In this document: positions 25,601 through 35,848 of the stretch, piece by piece | Numbering within the stretch: position 1 is the stretch's first letter | Layout of the letters: each line of letters opens with the position of its first letter | NCBI RefSeq assembly: GCF_051622035.1 | Contig: NC_135358.1 | Span: forward strand, 14,818,001-14,882,000 | Source of the DNA: Arctopsyche grandis | Lineage: Eukaryota > Arthropoda > Insecta > Trichoptera > Hydropsychidae | DNA: 64,000 bases | Direction: 5' to 3' | The notes under the pieces: generated by a model | Databases searched by the model: none | The model's input: the letters and a program-made list of their open reading frames with translations, nothing else | Told to the model about the DNA's origin: nothing | Translations under genes and position numbers: made by a program

Positions 25601-28600
25601 TTTTGTTTGTTTCGGTCAGGTTTCAAGAATAAATATATATGTTACAGTTGAAGTGTATGTATTTTCAGTTGAAATATATTCCAACTGGCGTTTTACGGCC
25701 ATTCATATTCGAATACAATTAAAGTAGTACAAGCGCAAATACACTTTCAACAATGTGCGCCAGTCGTAATATAACAGTTGAGTTTTGACAATTCTGATGT
25801 TTTTACGAATGCTTTAGAATTAAATATTTGCTGGATATTACTAATAAAGGTAATGAATGAGTACCGTATTACGATAACTCTATGAATGTGTTCAAAACAA
25901 AAATGTGACGTTTTCAAGAAAACCTAACCTCTCCATCTTACCTGGCACCAACTTATAGTTGAACTGTATTTTCAGTTGTGATATATTTTGACCAGTTGGA
26001 ATGTAATTCGCCATATGAATCAACTTACGTGGATTAGACGAAATATATTCCAAGTAGTCAAAATATATTATAACTGAAAATACACTTCAACTGTAATGGT
26101 AGTTGATACCAGGTTAGATGGAATATATTCCAATTAGTCAAAATACATTACAACTGGAAGATACACTTCAACTGTAACATAAATATATATGTAGCGCTAG
26201 TGTCGCCATACATTTCCTAACCTTTGCGCCTTTGGAGAAAGAAAATGTTTGCCGTTTTTCTTGATATTCTAGTGAATCTATAGCAGTATTTTTAATACAT
26301 CCAGTTGAATCTTATATGAATACATTGACTTTTGCTATAGTGCATTTTTATAGTAGACTTTTCGTAAGTATACGATGTCTTGTGTAAAATGTTTAGTGTT
26401 GAGACGATTCATCATAAAAAGTGCCATAAAGCGATGATGACAGTATCGTGTGCTGAAGCGTTTCAGACATAAGGGAGGACAAGCCATTATGGAGCGGTAA
26501 CATGCGTTTCGACATGGTATTAATTTAGATCACACGATAGGAAGCTCGTTAATGGGCGAGCGCTTTCGCTTTTGCATAGAAAACGAGCCAAGGTTGGAAA
26601 TTGTGCAACGCGAGCAGCAAACTTAATAATAATAAATAATTATTTCGCAAAATGCCGGGAAACACCTTCTGATATAATGCCCATTCAATTTATGAATATT
26701 CGTGCGATGTATAATAATAATAATCTCACGACCATTATTTGCCGTCGAGTCAATCAACCAAGAAACAATAACAAAACCGATCAAACCAACGACATCAAAA
26801 AGTTCATTGTTGAATTTGAACAATGCGTTTTTCATTTTTCAGATATCAATTGATACGTGCCAGGCCATCACGCGGTACAGTAGCTCGAGGCCTCACTTGG
26901 AAGAAGACTGGCGCATCAGTTACATCACACCTGAGCATGAAGTCCAACAGTACGGTGGGACATTCAGGGACGGTCGCAGTGCCAACGAATACCCAGCACC
27001 CCAACTTCCATGGGAAGAAGCTTTGCGTCACAGTGTGTATTTGACACTAGTCCGTGAAAAGATAGACCAACTATTAACGAAAACCGGTGGTTATACCCAC
27101 AACACTGAAACGCAAGAAGAAGACGACATAAACCAGTGGCAGAATATAAGAAGAGCGCCATTTAGGGCGAACAGCAAAGAGCGGGGTCCTATTTTCGGAG
27201 ATATAGCAATAATTTCCAGAGGTAAACTTATCGAAAGTCGAGAAGGGCTTTTGTTCGTCGAAGACGAAGATGTGAGGGATTGTATAGAATGTCATTTATA
27301 CAGTGCGAGATCGAATGAATTACAAGCTGAAAAGACTCTTGGGAGGGTTTGCCGAGGCTCAAACTGTGCAAACAAAAATATAAGAGCTCTGTGGACAGTT
27401 AGAAGAATAAGACATAGAAACTACAACGATAATGAATCGCCGTTTAGATATGAACTGATGTTTTCGATAGCGGCAGCTAAATTAGGAAGCAGTAGTAATT
27501 TGAATTACAATTCACCATCACAAACCTTTACAATTTCCGAAATAGACAAACCGACTACTAGACCGGAGAGATACGAGAGGAAAAAGTATATTCCAGTGGT
27601 GGATAAATCATCGGCAGAAACGGAAGAATATAACAAAAAACACTATGTAACATACGAGAGTCAAAAACCGTTCATTTATAGCGATGAACATGTTGGAACT
27701 CCACATCAATTAAGTAACCCTCACAAAGCAAGCGACACGCGCACAGAACGGACGTACTGGGTACACAGAAATATTGATCACCGACATCAACCGAAATCAA
27801 ATCACAAGATTCACTTTCCCGATAGCTATGAGAAAATTTTAAATCCTCCTTTGAATACCGGTGAAATATATTTGGAACAAAACCACAAGTCGCAACAAGC
27901 TTACTTTGGTAACAATGATTTTATTCAACAGAATGTAAAGAATCGTGGAAATAAAAAATACGAAAGTAATGACAAAGTATATACAGAAACAGACACTGAA
28001 CAGATTCAAAGTTACGAAAAAAACCAAAAATTACCAACAATAACGCATTTACACCATCATTATTATTTGGACGACAAAGGAATACCAATACTAAAGTTTC
28101 CAAGTGAAAATAAGCATAATCACGAAACCCATTCTTCAAAATTGGATAAAAACTTTGTGCCAAAAATCATAAAAATTCCTACAAATATACAGAGTCAAGC
28201 TACGCCTCCGCAAACAAATGTATATGAATCAAATGGTAGCAATTTAAGTCCAATCACTTCAAATATATATCCAAATCCAGCAACAGTAGCAATTTTTATA
28301 CCGGAATTAGAGCCAAGAGAACGTGGAAATATTACACAAAGTACCAAGTTTACAACAAATTCAAACTATTTAACCATGACAGCTAGACCAACTACCCTGC
28401 AAATGACGTTATTGAGCAGCAAGATGAATAGAGTAAGGCCAACTAAGCCATTCAGACCGAGTCCAGAAGAAATAAAAATAAGATTTTCTGAAACAGATCC
28501 CCTCTATCCACCGACTACGAGTACTCCTTTGTCATACATAACCGAATCTCAGATTGACACAACGTATTTACAATCTACACAAAATCAGAATACAAATGAA

Positions 28601-31600
28601 ATACTACAATTTTCATCCACACAACTTCCAATCGAATTGGAAACATTTAAATATACTATGGGTACCGTTTCCGAGAGCACTCCATACGAAAGTGTAGAAA
28701 CCTCGCGTTTCACTGAAAATACACAATCCCAAATCGAGAACAGTTCTACAAATGAGCAAGAAATTCATGCGGAGACAACAACAACAGAAAAAATTCTAAT
28801 TGTACTGCCCGATGAAAGTTTCACCACAAGAAGATCAGTAACCAGACATTCCAATACAGCATCCAATACTAAAGAACATGAAAACCATTCAACGAGAGCA
28901 ATGGAACGAAAAAGGATCGAGAGGCCAACTAGAAAACCACTAATAAGAAGAGTCAAATTACAAAAAAATTTTAGTGAATTAATAAACGCACAACTGCCAC
29001 CCCCAGATAAAGCATCTGGAACAACATTGCCATACACAACTACTCCTGTGACGCAACCATCATTAGAAAATAACTTCAAACCGGAAGACACAAGTAAACA
29101 TGAAATTTCAACAAACACACAAAATGTTGTAAATGGTGACAGGCATATTGCAGTTCGGAACAGGACGAATTTCGTACCACGGAATCCTCGAGCAAAATAT
29201 CAACGAAAAACAAGTAACTGGACTATCAGAAAATCTAAGCCCAGAGTAAACATACACCAAAGGGAAACTACTACAAAAGAAACAACTTCGATTAAAAATG
29301 TTGATAATGAAGAGGATAGTGTTGCGAATACGAACAATATCCAAACCACAATTCACTTACAAGAAGATACAACAAAACCGATCACAACTTTCGTTACTGA
29401 TAATGATGAAGAAATTATTGGAAAAGTTATGAATGCGACTGAATTGAATGAAAGTCTGATGGATAACAATTCAACAAATATATTTGTGAGTGAAATATTT
29501 GAAAAGACAACAGCCTTTGAAGATAGTCAGACTGAAAGCACAATGTTAATTCCCACTGACAATAACGATGATAATGAAACCACCGCATCAACGATGAATG
29601 ATTTAAATAAGGAGACTACATATTTAACATCGTCCAGTTATAACACTAGCAATACCGCATTCGAAGATGTGTTTACACCGTTAACTAAAAAAAGTATAGT
29701 GACATCGATTAGTTTAAAATTAGGAAACAAAACTAGACCTTACATTTCTTCTACACGTTCACCAAAAAATAAAAATAAAAATAAAGAAAAATCGCCAGAT
29801 GATGATAAAATAACAGCAAAGGATCTTCTGAAAGACTTCGATTTAAAAAATGCCAAGATCGCGACAATTTCAGAAATTAGTTCAGGCAAATCCGACTTTA
29901 CAATATATCGAGCCGAAGAAACGTCCCAAGATCAAAATTTACAAAATCAAAATTTTGATAACATAACAGAGCATATAATAAATCATGCAAAATTTGTAAA
30001 TGTAGTGACATTGAATACAACAACATGAGTATGTATGTAATTATTTAATAGTGATATTAAACAGTGTAAATAAATAAGCGAAGTGAAGTATACATAGAAG
30101 AGCCTTGTAAAAAAGACGAATATAAGTGGACAGATGTAATTATTAGTCATATGGAATGGGACATGTACCATAGAAGATATGTAATATAAGTGTAAAAGGA
30201 TAGCATATGTTTATCGAAAAATAAAATCATGAAATTTATATGTATTAAAATTACCTGCTCCCTCCATTGTGTATTTGTATTTTGGCTCAGGTTTTTCAGG
30301 TATCAGTGCAGCATATGATTCCGGCATCATCTCTTTAATTCTTTGATGATAAGACAATCTACAAAAAAATAAGAGTGCATAAATAAATATTTCGTAGTTC
30401 ATATGAAATTTAAACAAATTGAAATTAAAAAATTACCTCAAAGATTTCAGCAGAGTTTCTCTGATAAACTTTGGTCTAGGATGCTCAGGATTCAATTGCA
30501 AGCATGAATCCCAGTCTTCCCACGACCATCTAAATTGGAAGTTACTCAAATGGTAGGAAAACCAGTTCACAAATCTGCAGTAAAAATAAATAAATCAGCA
30601 CTCAATTCAATCATAATAAATTAAATATGTAACTATGTATGTAAATACCTATCAAAACAGGACGTATTCATAGAATCTATTCTCATGAAAAGTATTTCAG
30701 TCGCCTGTGCCAATACTTGAGGCATAGTAGAAGGTTGCAACTTGCAGAGTTCGATAAGAATAGAACCATAACATACTTCCAAATATCGAGGCACCGGCAT
30801 GTGGAAAAGCTCGGCAAATATCATCTCCACAATGCAATAATCAAGAGGAATTTTCGACTTGAAAGGAAAATATAACAAATGAGCTGCGCACTCCTTTCTC
30901 TCCATGTGATACATTTCCACAATCGAATGCAAATGTTCTTCAATTAAAAAGCGTTCAATGGAATGGGCTCCGGGTAAAACTGGCCCTTCAGGACAATCGG
31001 TATAATCGAACATTCTAAAAACAACCCATGGCATAGGATATACAAAGCTGTCTTGATGTGGAGGCGGAATTATAGTCGGTAAGTTGTGTTGTAAAGCCTC
31101 GCACAGAACCGAGTCGAATGCTAAATAAGGCCGAGGAATATGTTTCTCTGCCCAATTGTCCGACTTGAGCTTTTTTATTTGGGCCCAAAGACAATCGAGA
31201 TATTCCTCTTGAGGATGAGGCGCGTCCACAGACCACACCCTCAGAGCGTTGTGGTGTTTTTTGCTCCGCTTATTCAAGAACACTTCAATACTGACGAGAA
31301 GGTGCTCCAATTGGGCTTCCTTTTTCTCATACAACTCTCGACCGACCCATGGAAGGGTGCAAAGAACGGCAAAGACATACCAGTCTTTTCTGACTTGCGG
31401 CACGCTATCTTCGTTGGAAACGTCAACCAAGTTTTCCAACAGCGTTAACAAAGACGACGCGGCCAACACGTGACAGTTGACCAAGTCGGCAATGAAACGC
31501 AATGAATATCGAGCAATATCCCATTTGCAACTTTTGAGATTTTCTTTGAACGTCTTTACGATGTAATCAACGAATTCACCGCCAAAGTTGAAATTTTTGG

Positions 31601-33296
31601 CGTTCAATAATCCAACCAAAGTGGCGTAAATGGTGCATTTTTCTGGCATCCGTATCGCGCATTCTGTCAATATTCTCAATATCTTAACTCTGAAAGTGCT
31701 GAGATCAGCTTCTAGCACACTAGCTAAACCTTCGAGATTCGATTCCAAACTAGAAGTACTCTTCTCACCGACTCTGTGTATGAGCGATTCGAGGCGATCT
31801 TCTATTTCTTGATTTTCAGATACTTTGCGTCTCTTCCTATGAAGACGATCTATAAAAAAAAAAAAAAAATTATTTATCAAATGATATTAATATTGCATGG
31901 ACACATCATTGATTGAAATATAATTGAATACAACTATTGATATACATAAAGTGAATTTCCTATTTTGTTTTTATTTTAACAAAGACTATTGCATAAGGCT
32001 CACATATATACATACGTTACAGTAGAAGTGTATCTCCCAGTTGTAATATATTTTTACTTGGAATATATATCGTCTAATCTGGTACTGACTACCATTATCG
32101 TAATACGGTACTCGTCTAATCTGGTACTGACTACCATTATCGTAATACGGTACTCATTACCTTTATTCGTAATACATAGGTAGCAAATATTAACGCATTA
32201 TTGAATTCTAAAGCAACCGTAAAAACATCAGAGTTGTCAAAACTCAACTGTTATATTACAACTGGCGCACATTGTTGAAAGTGTATTTGCGCTTGTGCAG
32301 TTATAATTTACTAGTTGAATTGTATTCGAATAAGAATATATTAGGTGAATATATTACAAGCAGTGGTGGTGGATTAAGTAAATGGGGTCCTCAGACGCAT
32401 TTGAAATTTGAGACCCTCACTTTAGTAAAAAATGCTATCATCATTTTTTACCATGCTTTTCAGTATATGTTTTTTCATTAGGAATTTACAAAACCATATT
32501 TTTTTAGACAGTAACATATACAAATTAAACTAAATATCCAATAGGTTTTTAACAAAATTAAGTGAATCTAGATAAAAAAGGCGATGAAATTAGTGACCCA
32601 GGTAAGATTTATAGCGAATGAGATGCAATTTGTAAATGATACGATATGTCGGTTAAGCCCAAGATATGGGACCACTGTTTGTCAGTGGCTGTTATTTGTG
32701 AGTGTCGTCAGTATTGCCAATGCAGAAGAAAACGGCTTAGTCGACATCTACCTATCCAATATTTAGAATTTTAAGCAATCATATTCAGTACACCTTATTA
32801 AAATAAAAATAAAAAATTACGACCGGTCGACGGATGACAGTGCGCAATAGGCCTAAGTGTCGGAGTGGAGCCACTGACAAGTAGCACTCCCGTATCTCGG
32901 GCTTAACCGATATTTCCATCCTCCCGTACATTTCTATATAATCTGACATTTCATCAGTCTCGGGAAAGTAATTAAGCTTTTGTATGACGACGTTGTAAAA
33001 TATAAAATGTTCAATATGTATAGGCTATTTTGTTGATTCATCAGGGATGCTAGACAATTATCAGAAGGAAAATCTGGCCGACTTGTCAAAGCCCATGCTT
33101 GAAATTTTCCGATTATGATTTGACAGATATGATAATATTCGGATAGGTAAAATGAATTGTCGTAAAGTTCTATAGAATAAAATGAAAAAAAGAATCGCAG
33201 TGAGAACGAAATGTGTTCAGGATGGGGCTTCTTTGACAGCTTCTGGCCGTACTTACCATAGGTTTCGTCTTCATCGTGCGCACGTCGACGGTTCAT
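19643..33296 (-). CDS. Cbp80: Nuclear cap-binding protein subunit 1 (CBP80/NCBP1)
   Basis: This is the large subunit of the nuclear cap-binding complex. With CBP20 it binds the m7G cap and links splicing, export and small-RNA pathways. Exons in gene order: 33296-33257, 31849-30649, 30574-30437, 30358-30255, 20871-20617, 20540-20297, 20221-20101, 20014-19826 and 19756-19643. They total 2406 nt and encode 801 residues, close to the vertebrate 790. The N-terminus [14 protein letters not shown] leads to the basic nuclear signal HRKRRK. MIF4G-type helices follow ([44 protein letters not shown]). Later landmarks are [32 protein letters not shown] and [17 protein letters not shown]. Intron 4 (30254-20872, 9.4 kb) contains a whole gene on the other strand. 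Intron 1 carries repeats. Confidence 0.96.
21477..21798. mobile_element. piggyBac-like MITE
   Basis: It is flanked by TTAA at 21473-21476 and 21799-21802. The ends read CCTTTCCACCGCGT and, in reverse complement, CCCTTTGCCCGCGT. Inner inverted motifs TAGCGAACATGCCCT and AGGGCATGTTCGCTA strengthen the palindromic structure. There is no coding capacity in the 322 bp. Confidence 0.65.
22045..22195. repeat. Dispersed repeat matching the insert at 50.6 kb
   Basis: CGAAAGATCTTAAGTCGAAA, AGGGTGCATGGTAAAC and ACAAGAGGAACAGGCTTTTC are shared with 50642-50785 at high identity over about 140 bp. The class is unknown. Here it is unpaired, whereas the second copy continues into an inverted repeat. Confidence 0.65.
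22196..22839. other. Cbp80 intron 4 spacer
   Basis: AT-rich DNA with a short (TA)n run near 22440. No supported gene; short open frames lack motifs. Confidence 0.5.
22840..23540. other. CpG-richer block within Cbp80 intron 4
   Basis: About 700 bp with clearly more G+C and CpG than its surroundings. Short open frames on both strands show no domain and look like composition effects. It could be regulatory DNA or an upstream non-coding exon for the nested gene, or an unrecognised old transposon. The sequence does not decide between these. Confidence 0.35.
23709..23765 (+). mobile_element. pogo/Tigger-like terminal fragment
   Basis: TACAGTAAGTCCTCGACTTA begins at a TA, with a second TACTTACGCGGTTGA close behind. 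The 5' end resembles the CAGTAAGTCCTCGACTTACG-type ends of pogo/Tigger elements. A related end in reverse orientation lies at 35394-35424. Only the terminus is visible. Confidence 0.4.
23836..24119. mobile_element. Harbinger-type MITE
   Basis: TIRs of at least 22 bp, GGGCGGTTTCAGACTAGCGT on both ends, are flanked by TAA direct repeats (23833-23835, 24120-24122). The 284 bp interior is full of CGCGTATA-type motifs and has no coding function. A three-base TAA/TTA target is characteristic of PIF/Harbinger. Confidence 0.8.
24783..24975. repeat. Dispersed repeat, copy 2
   Basis: Homologous to 16846-17025 (see there). It lies about 390 bp upstream of the nested gene's start codon. Confidence 0.6.
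25365..30028 (+). CDS. Secreted Thr/Ser/Asn-rich protein nested in Cbp80 intron 4
   Basis: Unrecognised gene. Exon 1 (25365-25409) encodes [15 protein letters not shown] and ends at a GTAAGT donor. Exon 2 (26843-30028) follows a ttttcag acceptor in phase 0. Together they encode 1076 residues. The splice makes a convincing signal peptide: a hydrophobic core across the junction, with likely cleavage after about residue 23 (TCQA). After a moderately ordered N-terminus come four cysteines (C161, C164, C185, C190; C-x2-C-x20-C-x4-C) and the WTVRRIRHR segment. From about residue 240 the chain is low-complexity, Thr/Ser/Asn/Glu-rich, with many N-x-S/T sites, dibasic pairs and no membrane anchor. An extracellular matrix or mucin-like role is only an inference. 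Upstream codons open in the exon 2 frame (from 26702) are intronic. Confidence 0.8.
25641..26178. mobile_element. TIR element in the nested gene's intron
   Basis: The ends read GTTACAGTTGAAGTGTAT and its reverse complement. Both sides carry the 12-bp sequence ATAAATATATAT (25629-25640, 26179-26190), which could be a target duplication but is low-complexity. Several internal copies of TTCAGTTG(T)AATATATT-like sub-repeats occur in both orientations. A second, inverted copy lies at 32016-32345. Confidence 0.6.
30220..30225 (+). terminator. Poly(A) signal candidate for the nested gene
   Basis: AATAAA lies 192 bases after the stop and only about 30 bases before the edge of Cbp80 exon 4 on the opposite strand. 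An earlier AATAAA occurs at 30069-30074. Confidence 0.4.
32016..32345. mobile_element. TIR element, partial inverted copy
   Basis: The left end GTTACAGTAGAAGTGTAT matches the 25641 element's end. The segment 32240-32335 is the reverse complement of 25695-25785, including CAAGCGCAAATACACTTTCA. A short internal duplication repeats TCGTCTAATCTGGTACTGAC at 32087 and 32113. The far end is missing. It lies in Cbp80 intron 1. Confidence 0.6.
32646..32913. mobile_element. MITE-like inverted repeat
   Basis: ATATGTCGGTTAAGCCCAAG at 32644 pairs with the reverse complement of the right end, ATATCGGTTAAGCCCGAGAT. Pairing extends through TTGTCAGTGGCT, about 48 bp per arm. No coding content; superfamily unknown. 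Confidence 0.5.
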
Positions 33297-33298
33297 GG

Positions 33299-33350
33299 CT
33301 CGTCAGCTGGTCAGCTGGTCAGCTGGTCAACTGGTCAGCTGGTCAGCTCG
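33299..33350. repeat. 8-bp tandem repeat (TCAGCTGG)n next to the Cbp80 start
   Basis: About six units of TCAGCTGG with small changes lie two bases upstream of the Cbp80 ATG, so they are in its 5' UTR or promoter. Most units contain the E-box palindrome CAGCTG. Function is not shown. Confidence 0.75.
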
Positions 33351-33869
33351 TCGTCAGCAGACGCAACTCGGCGAAAGGGCGAGCGAGGGGAGCGGGGAGC
33401 GGGCGAATAGCGATCGAAGAGTGAGACCGGCACGAGCGTCAGCGACAAGCGGCGAACGCCAAACGCGATGCAGGCGTGCAACCTCATCCACTTGCACTAA
33501 ATCCACTCTTTTCTTGCCATTGCCGTTCGCCTCTCGCTCTTTATTACAGAAATGACAATAGCTCATGTTACATCCGGAATTTAAGTAAATAAGTAAGAGT
33601 CTCGATGCTCCTTGTTCACTACTAGCCAGCAGCATAGTTCGGTCAATTCTCTACTGGGAGCATATATTTCCGTCATTTTGGAATTAAAAAATTGTATTTA
33701 GTTCCCTTAAAGGTCTGTTCATACTTAACAGCACTGCACGGCTTCACATACTTAACAGCACTAGACGTCGCGGTCACGTCACGTTTACAGCAATTTGGCC
33801 GAGTGCAAGGCAAAATCGGCATACTTATACATTAGAGGCCATGACGATACGGCGCAATATTGCTTACTG

Positions 33870-34513
33870 TCCTTCTTTTCCATTTTTTGTCCTCCCGTCC
33901 TCCCTTACCTACTGTAAGTCCTCCTTTTTGCTAAACATTGGGCGGGACTGGCGGGAGGCGAAAAAGGGGGCAGGGCATGATGATTTAGTTTCATGCATTG
34001 AGTTCTTGAGCATCAGAGGTGTAGAGATTGACGATGTTAAGCTACACGATCAATTTTGTAACTTGATTTCATTTCTTAAATCAAAATCAGATGAAGATGA
34101 AGCATATTATGATTTGAAGTTGCACGAGCAGTGGACAATCTACTTCAAAAATGTTAAAAACATTGAATGTTTCTCAGAACTGCTCAAGATCTGCGAGTTT
34201 TATTTTTGTATAAGCGCACACTGATTAATACTCAGTGGAGCAAAGAGAGGAATAGACTAAGTGTGCAGTCAGTTAAATCTTTAATCCTTACTCAATACAA
34301 CTTTAAAAACATGACATGTGAAGATTTTTATAATTATTTGTTAAAAAACCAAGAACTTCTTTCCAAAATTGGCAGATCAGCTAAATATGATTAAAATAAA
34401 GTAAAGTAATATAAAAAATTCGTTTAATTTCTGAATGTCCTCCTTTTTTACAGAAAATCTTCCTTTTTAGACCTATCTGCCCTCCTTTATCAAATTATTA
34501 TCTGGCAACCCTA
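33870..34513 (+). pseudogene. hAT transposase C-terminal relic
   Basis: Two overlapping frames carry the hAT dimerisation region: ELLKICEFYFCISAH (33978-34222), then QWSKERNRLSVQSVKSLIL and CEDFYNYLLKNQELL (34167-34394). The usual NA-x-VER-x-FS linker between them is lost and the frame changes. The right terminus, in reverse complement AGGGTTGCCAGATA (34499-34512), resembles hAT ends. It is a degraded copy between Cbp80 and spn-E. Confidence 0.65.
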
Positions 34514-34706
34514 TCCCAAATGACGTCCCTGATCGATTGAAAGAAAATTAATATTCGTATAATATTGTACATATTATTTATTATCAGTTATTAGTGAGTA
34601 AGAGCACTATCGAAGGCAAAAACGGTTTTCAGTGCACGGTTCTTTTTTTTCTAACTCTAGTTTAATTTCTAGTGGGCAAAGACTCTTCCCAGTTGCACAC
34701 GCGTTA

Positions 34707-35705
34707 TGCTGCGTATGGACCAAACCAACGACGATTTTGGTCCAACGTTTTAACTAGCAGGATAAAACCAGTAGCGTACAAAATATCGAAATAAAAATTA
34801 AATAAAAAAATTGAAATTAAATATCAAAATTAAGCTAACGAGCGAGATTGAGCTAAAATTAGATCATCGTTGATGTTTTGAATTACGACGATATGCATTA
34901 CAACCAGAGAAATATTATAATTACGAGCGAAAAAAACCTTGTTATTGTTTCTTATAAGTCGTCACGATACACCAATGTGTTTCGCCGTCGATGAAATATT
35001 TAACAAAAAAAATGTCGGTGATTTGTCAAAGGGTTTTTTTTTTCTTTCGTCGAAATAAAATTAATAATCACACATTATCCGATAAATTTTACCTCTGAGA
35101 TGGATTTAATTATTTGATTTATTTCGACGAGAGAAACAATTGAAGACATTATCCGATAAAATTTACCTCTGAAATGATTTAATTAATTGATTTATTTCGA
35201 CGAGAGAAACAATTGAAGACTAAAAAAATTTCGTTTGATCAACCGACAACGTGTCGGGTTGGGACCATCACTCGGTCACCCATACTAACACATGATATAT
35301 TCTCAGTAACTGCGCATTACGGGGAAGTAAAAATAATAATTCTTTGATTTTTTTTTCGATCTTAGTGCGTATCTTCGTAAGTCAAAACATCTTCGACAAA
35401 CAAAAGTCGAGGATTACCTGTATGTGATTGTTGATGATCTAATTTTAGGTCAATCTCGAAAATTTATTTAAATTGGGCATGTTCTGTTTTAACTTTCAAT
35501 ATTTTATTTTAATTTTAATATATTGATTATAATTTTATTTTGATATTTGAATTTAATTTTAATATAATAATAATATTTTTAATTTTGATATTTAATTTCA
35601 ATTTTTAAATTTAATTTTTATTTCGATATTTTGTACGCTACTGGTTTTATCGTGCTGGTTAAATCGTTGGACCAAAATCGTCGTTGGTTTGGTCCGTACG
35701 CAGCA
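34707..35705. mobile_element. Long-TIR element (Harbinger-like target) upstream of spn-E
   Basis: Two inverted arms of about 130 bp, roughly 93% alike by eye, begin TGCTGCGTATGGACC and, in reverse complement, TGCTGCGTACGGACC. TTA direct repeats flank it (34704-34706, 35706-35708). A 72 bp segment is repeated in tandem at about 35082-35220, and a pogo-like end sits at 35394-35424. There is no transposase frame. It ends 143 bp before the spn-E start codon. Confidence 0.75.
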
Positions 35706-35848
35706 TTAAACAAAGGGAAGATGGTTGGTAGCTTGTAGATTGTAAGTGACAGTGGAGTGCATCGCCGTATGTTATCTGGTGATCAGGTAATCTCGGCAAA
35801 TAATAGATATTGGTAGTGGGTGTGGAGTAGTAAATCAACTGATGAGCC

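Noticed and set aside
26702-26842. In-frame 47-codon extension upstream of the nested gene's exon 2
   Set aside because: It is intronic: a good acceptor at 26841-26842 and a separate signal-peptide exon at 25365 give a far better N-terminus.
23709-35424. A single 11.7-kb transposon bounded by the two pogo-like ends
   Set aside because: The interval contains Cbp80 exons and an entire gene; the ends are more simply two unrelated fragments.
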